Shown here piece after piece: positions 6,173 through 6,332 of a stretch of 6,332 nt of DNA. Below the pieces are notes generated by a model, which was given only the letters and a program-made list of their open reading frames with translations, was not told the DNA's origin and searched no databases. The translations under genes and the position numbers were made by a program. This DNA is from Deltaproteobacteria bacterium (GTDB lineage Bacteria; Myxococcota; UBA796; SXON01), in NCBI GenBank assembly GCA_947483545.1, contig CANKNP010000298.1, forward strand, positions 1 to 6,332. Reading direction: 5' to 3'. The stretch's first letter is position 1; every line of letters begins with the position of its first letter.

Positions 6173-6247
6173 TGTGCACTTCGGGGAAGAACGGTTGGAA
6201 GGCGCGGCGGAACTACTCGCCGCCGGCCCCGATGCGGGCCCCACGAC

Positions 6248-6332
6248 TCACTTGGGGTGGACGATCCACCACATCGTGGCGTTGTTGTGCCTGACGGGAC
6301 CGTCGGCCACGTGAACAGCGCCCTTGGCGCCG
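6248..6332 (-). CDS. 3' end of an unrecognised gene upstream of the hydroxylase (partial)
   Basis: On the minus strand a frame open from the window edge ends at TGA (6250-6248). It encodes 27 complete residues ending in GPVRHNNATMWWIVHPK. The HNNAT and WWIVHPK composition looks like a real, conserved protein end and not random GC-rich frame, but I do not recognise the family. It ends 75 bp before the hydroxylase ATG (or 3 bp before the alternative GTG) on the same strand, so the two may share a transcript. Confidence 0.55.
   Translation of the reverse strand, partial: GAKGAVHVADGPVRHNNATMWWIVHPK

Noticed and set aside
6205..6225. 6-bp hairpin (CGGCGG / CCGCCG, 9-base loop) between the unrecognised gene and the hydroxylase, considered as a terminator
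   Set aside because: No T-run follows on either strand and short GC stems are expected by chance at this base composition.
1..6332. CRISPR arrays, tRNA or rRNA genes, insertion sequences, attachment sites
   Set aside because: No regularly spaced repeats, tRNA-like folds, transposase motifs or terminal inverted repeats were seen on either strand.

Overview
The window is very GC-rich with strong third-position G/C bias. It carries a membrane Hanks-type serine/threonine kinase, an FHA regulator, and a lipoprotein with a minimal signal and a D/S/G-rich linker. This mix fits a Myxococcota (myxobacteria-like, 'deltaproteobacterial') chromosome. That is an inference from style; no rRNA or other taxonomic marker is present.

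Layout: (1) Positions 1-1332, minus strand: two tandem short gpV/VgrG-type OB-fold spike proteins, then the first 8 codons of a third gene that starts directly after the second stop. This looks like the edge of a contractile injection system locus (T6SS, eCIS or phage-tail-like) continuing to the left of the window. (2) Positions 1333-1527: a divergent intergenic region of 195 bp holding an 11-bp-period direct repeat of the kind OmpR-class winged-helix proteins bind. (3) Positions 1528-5140, plus strand: a tightly spaced run of three genes. They are a C39-like papain-fold lipoprotein, a two-FHA plus winged-helix regulator probably starting at CTG, and a kinase with its six-helix membrane domain at the N-terminus and its catalytic domain at the C-terminus. 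(4) Positions 5045-6332, minus strand: an AlkB-type membrane non-haem di-iron hydroxylase whose C-terminal tail overlaps the kinase gene tail-to-tail by 96 bp, preceded by the 3' end of an unrecognised gene.

How they may work together: kinase plus FHA-winged-helix protein is a natural phospho-threonine signalling pair, formally like mycobacterial PknH/EmbR but with a different domain order. It sits divergently beside the injection-system spike genes. The testable model is that a membrane signal activates the kinase, the FHA protein reads the phosphorylation, and its winged helix acts on the shared intergenic region to set expression of the spike operon and of its own operon. The AlkB-like gene is probably metabolically unrelated. 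The least ordinary points are the FHA-winged-helix/kinase module beside tandem spikes, the CTG start, the operator-like repeat and the kinase/alkB overlap.
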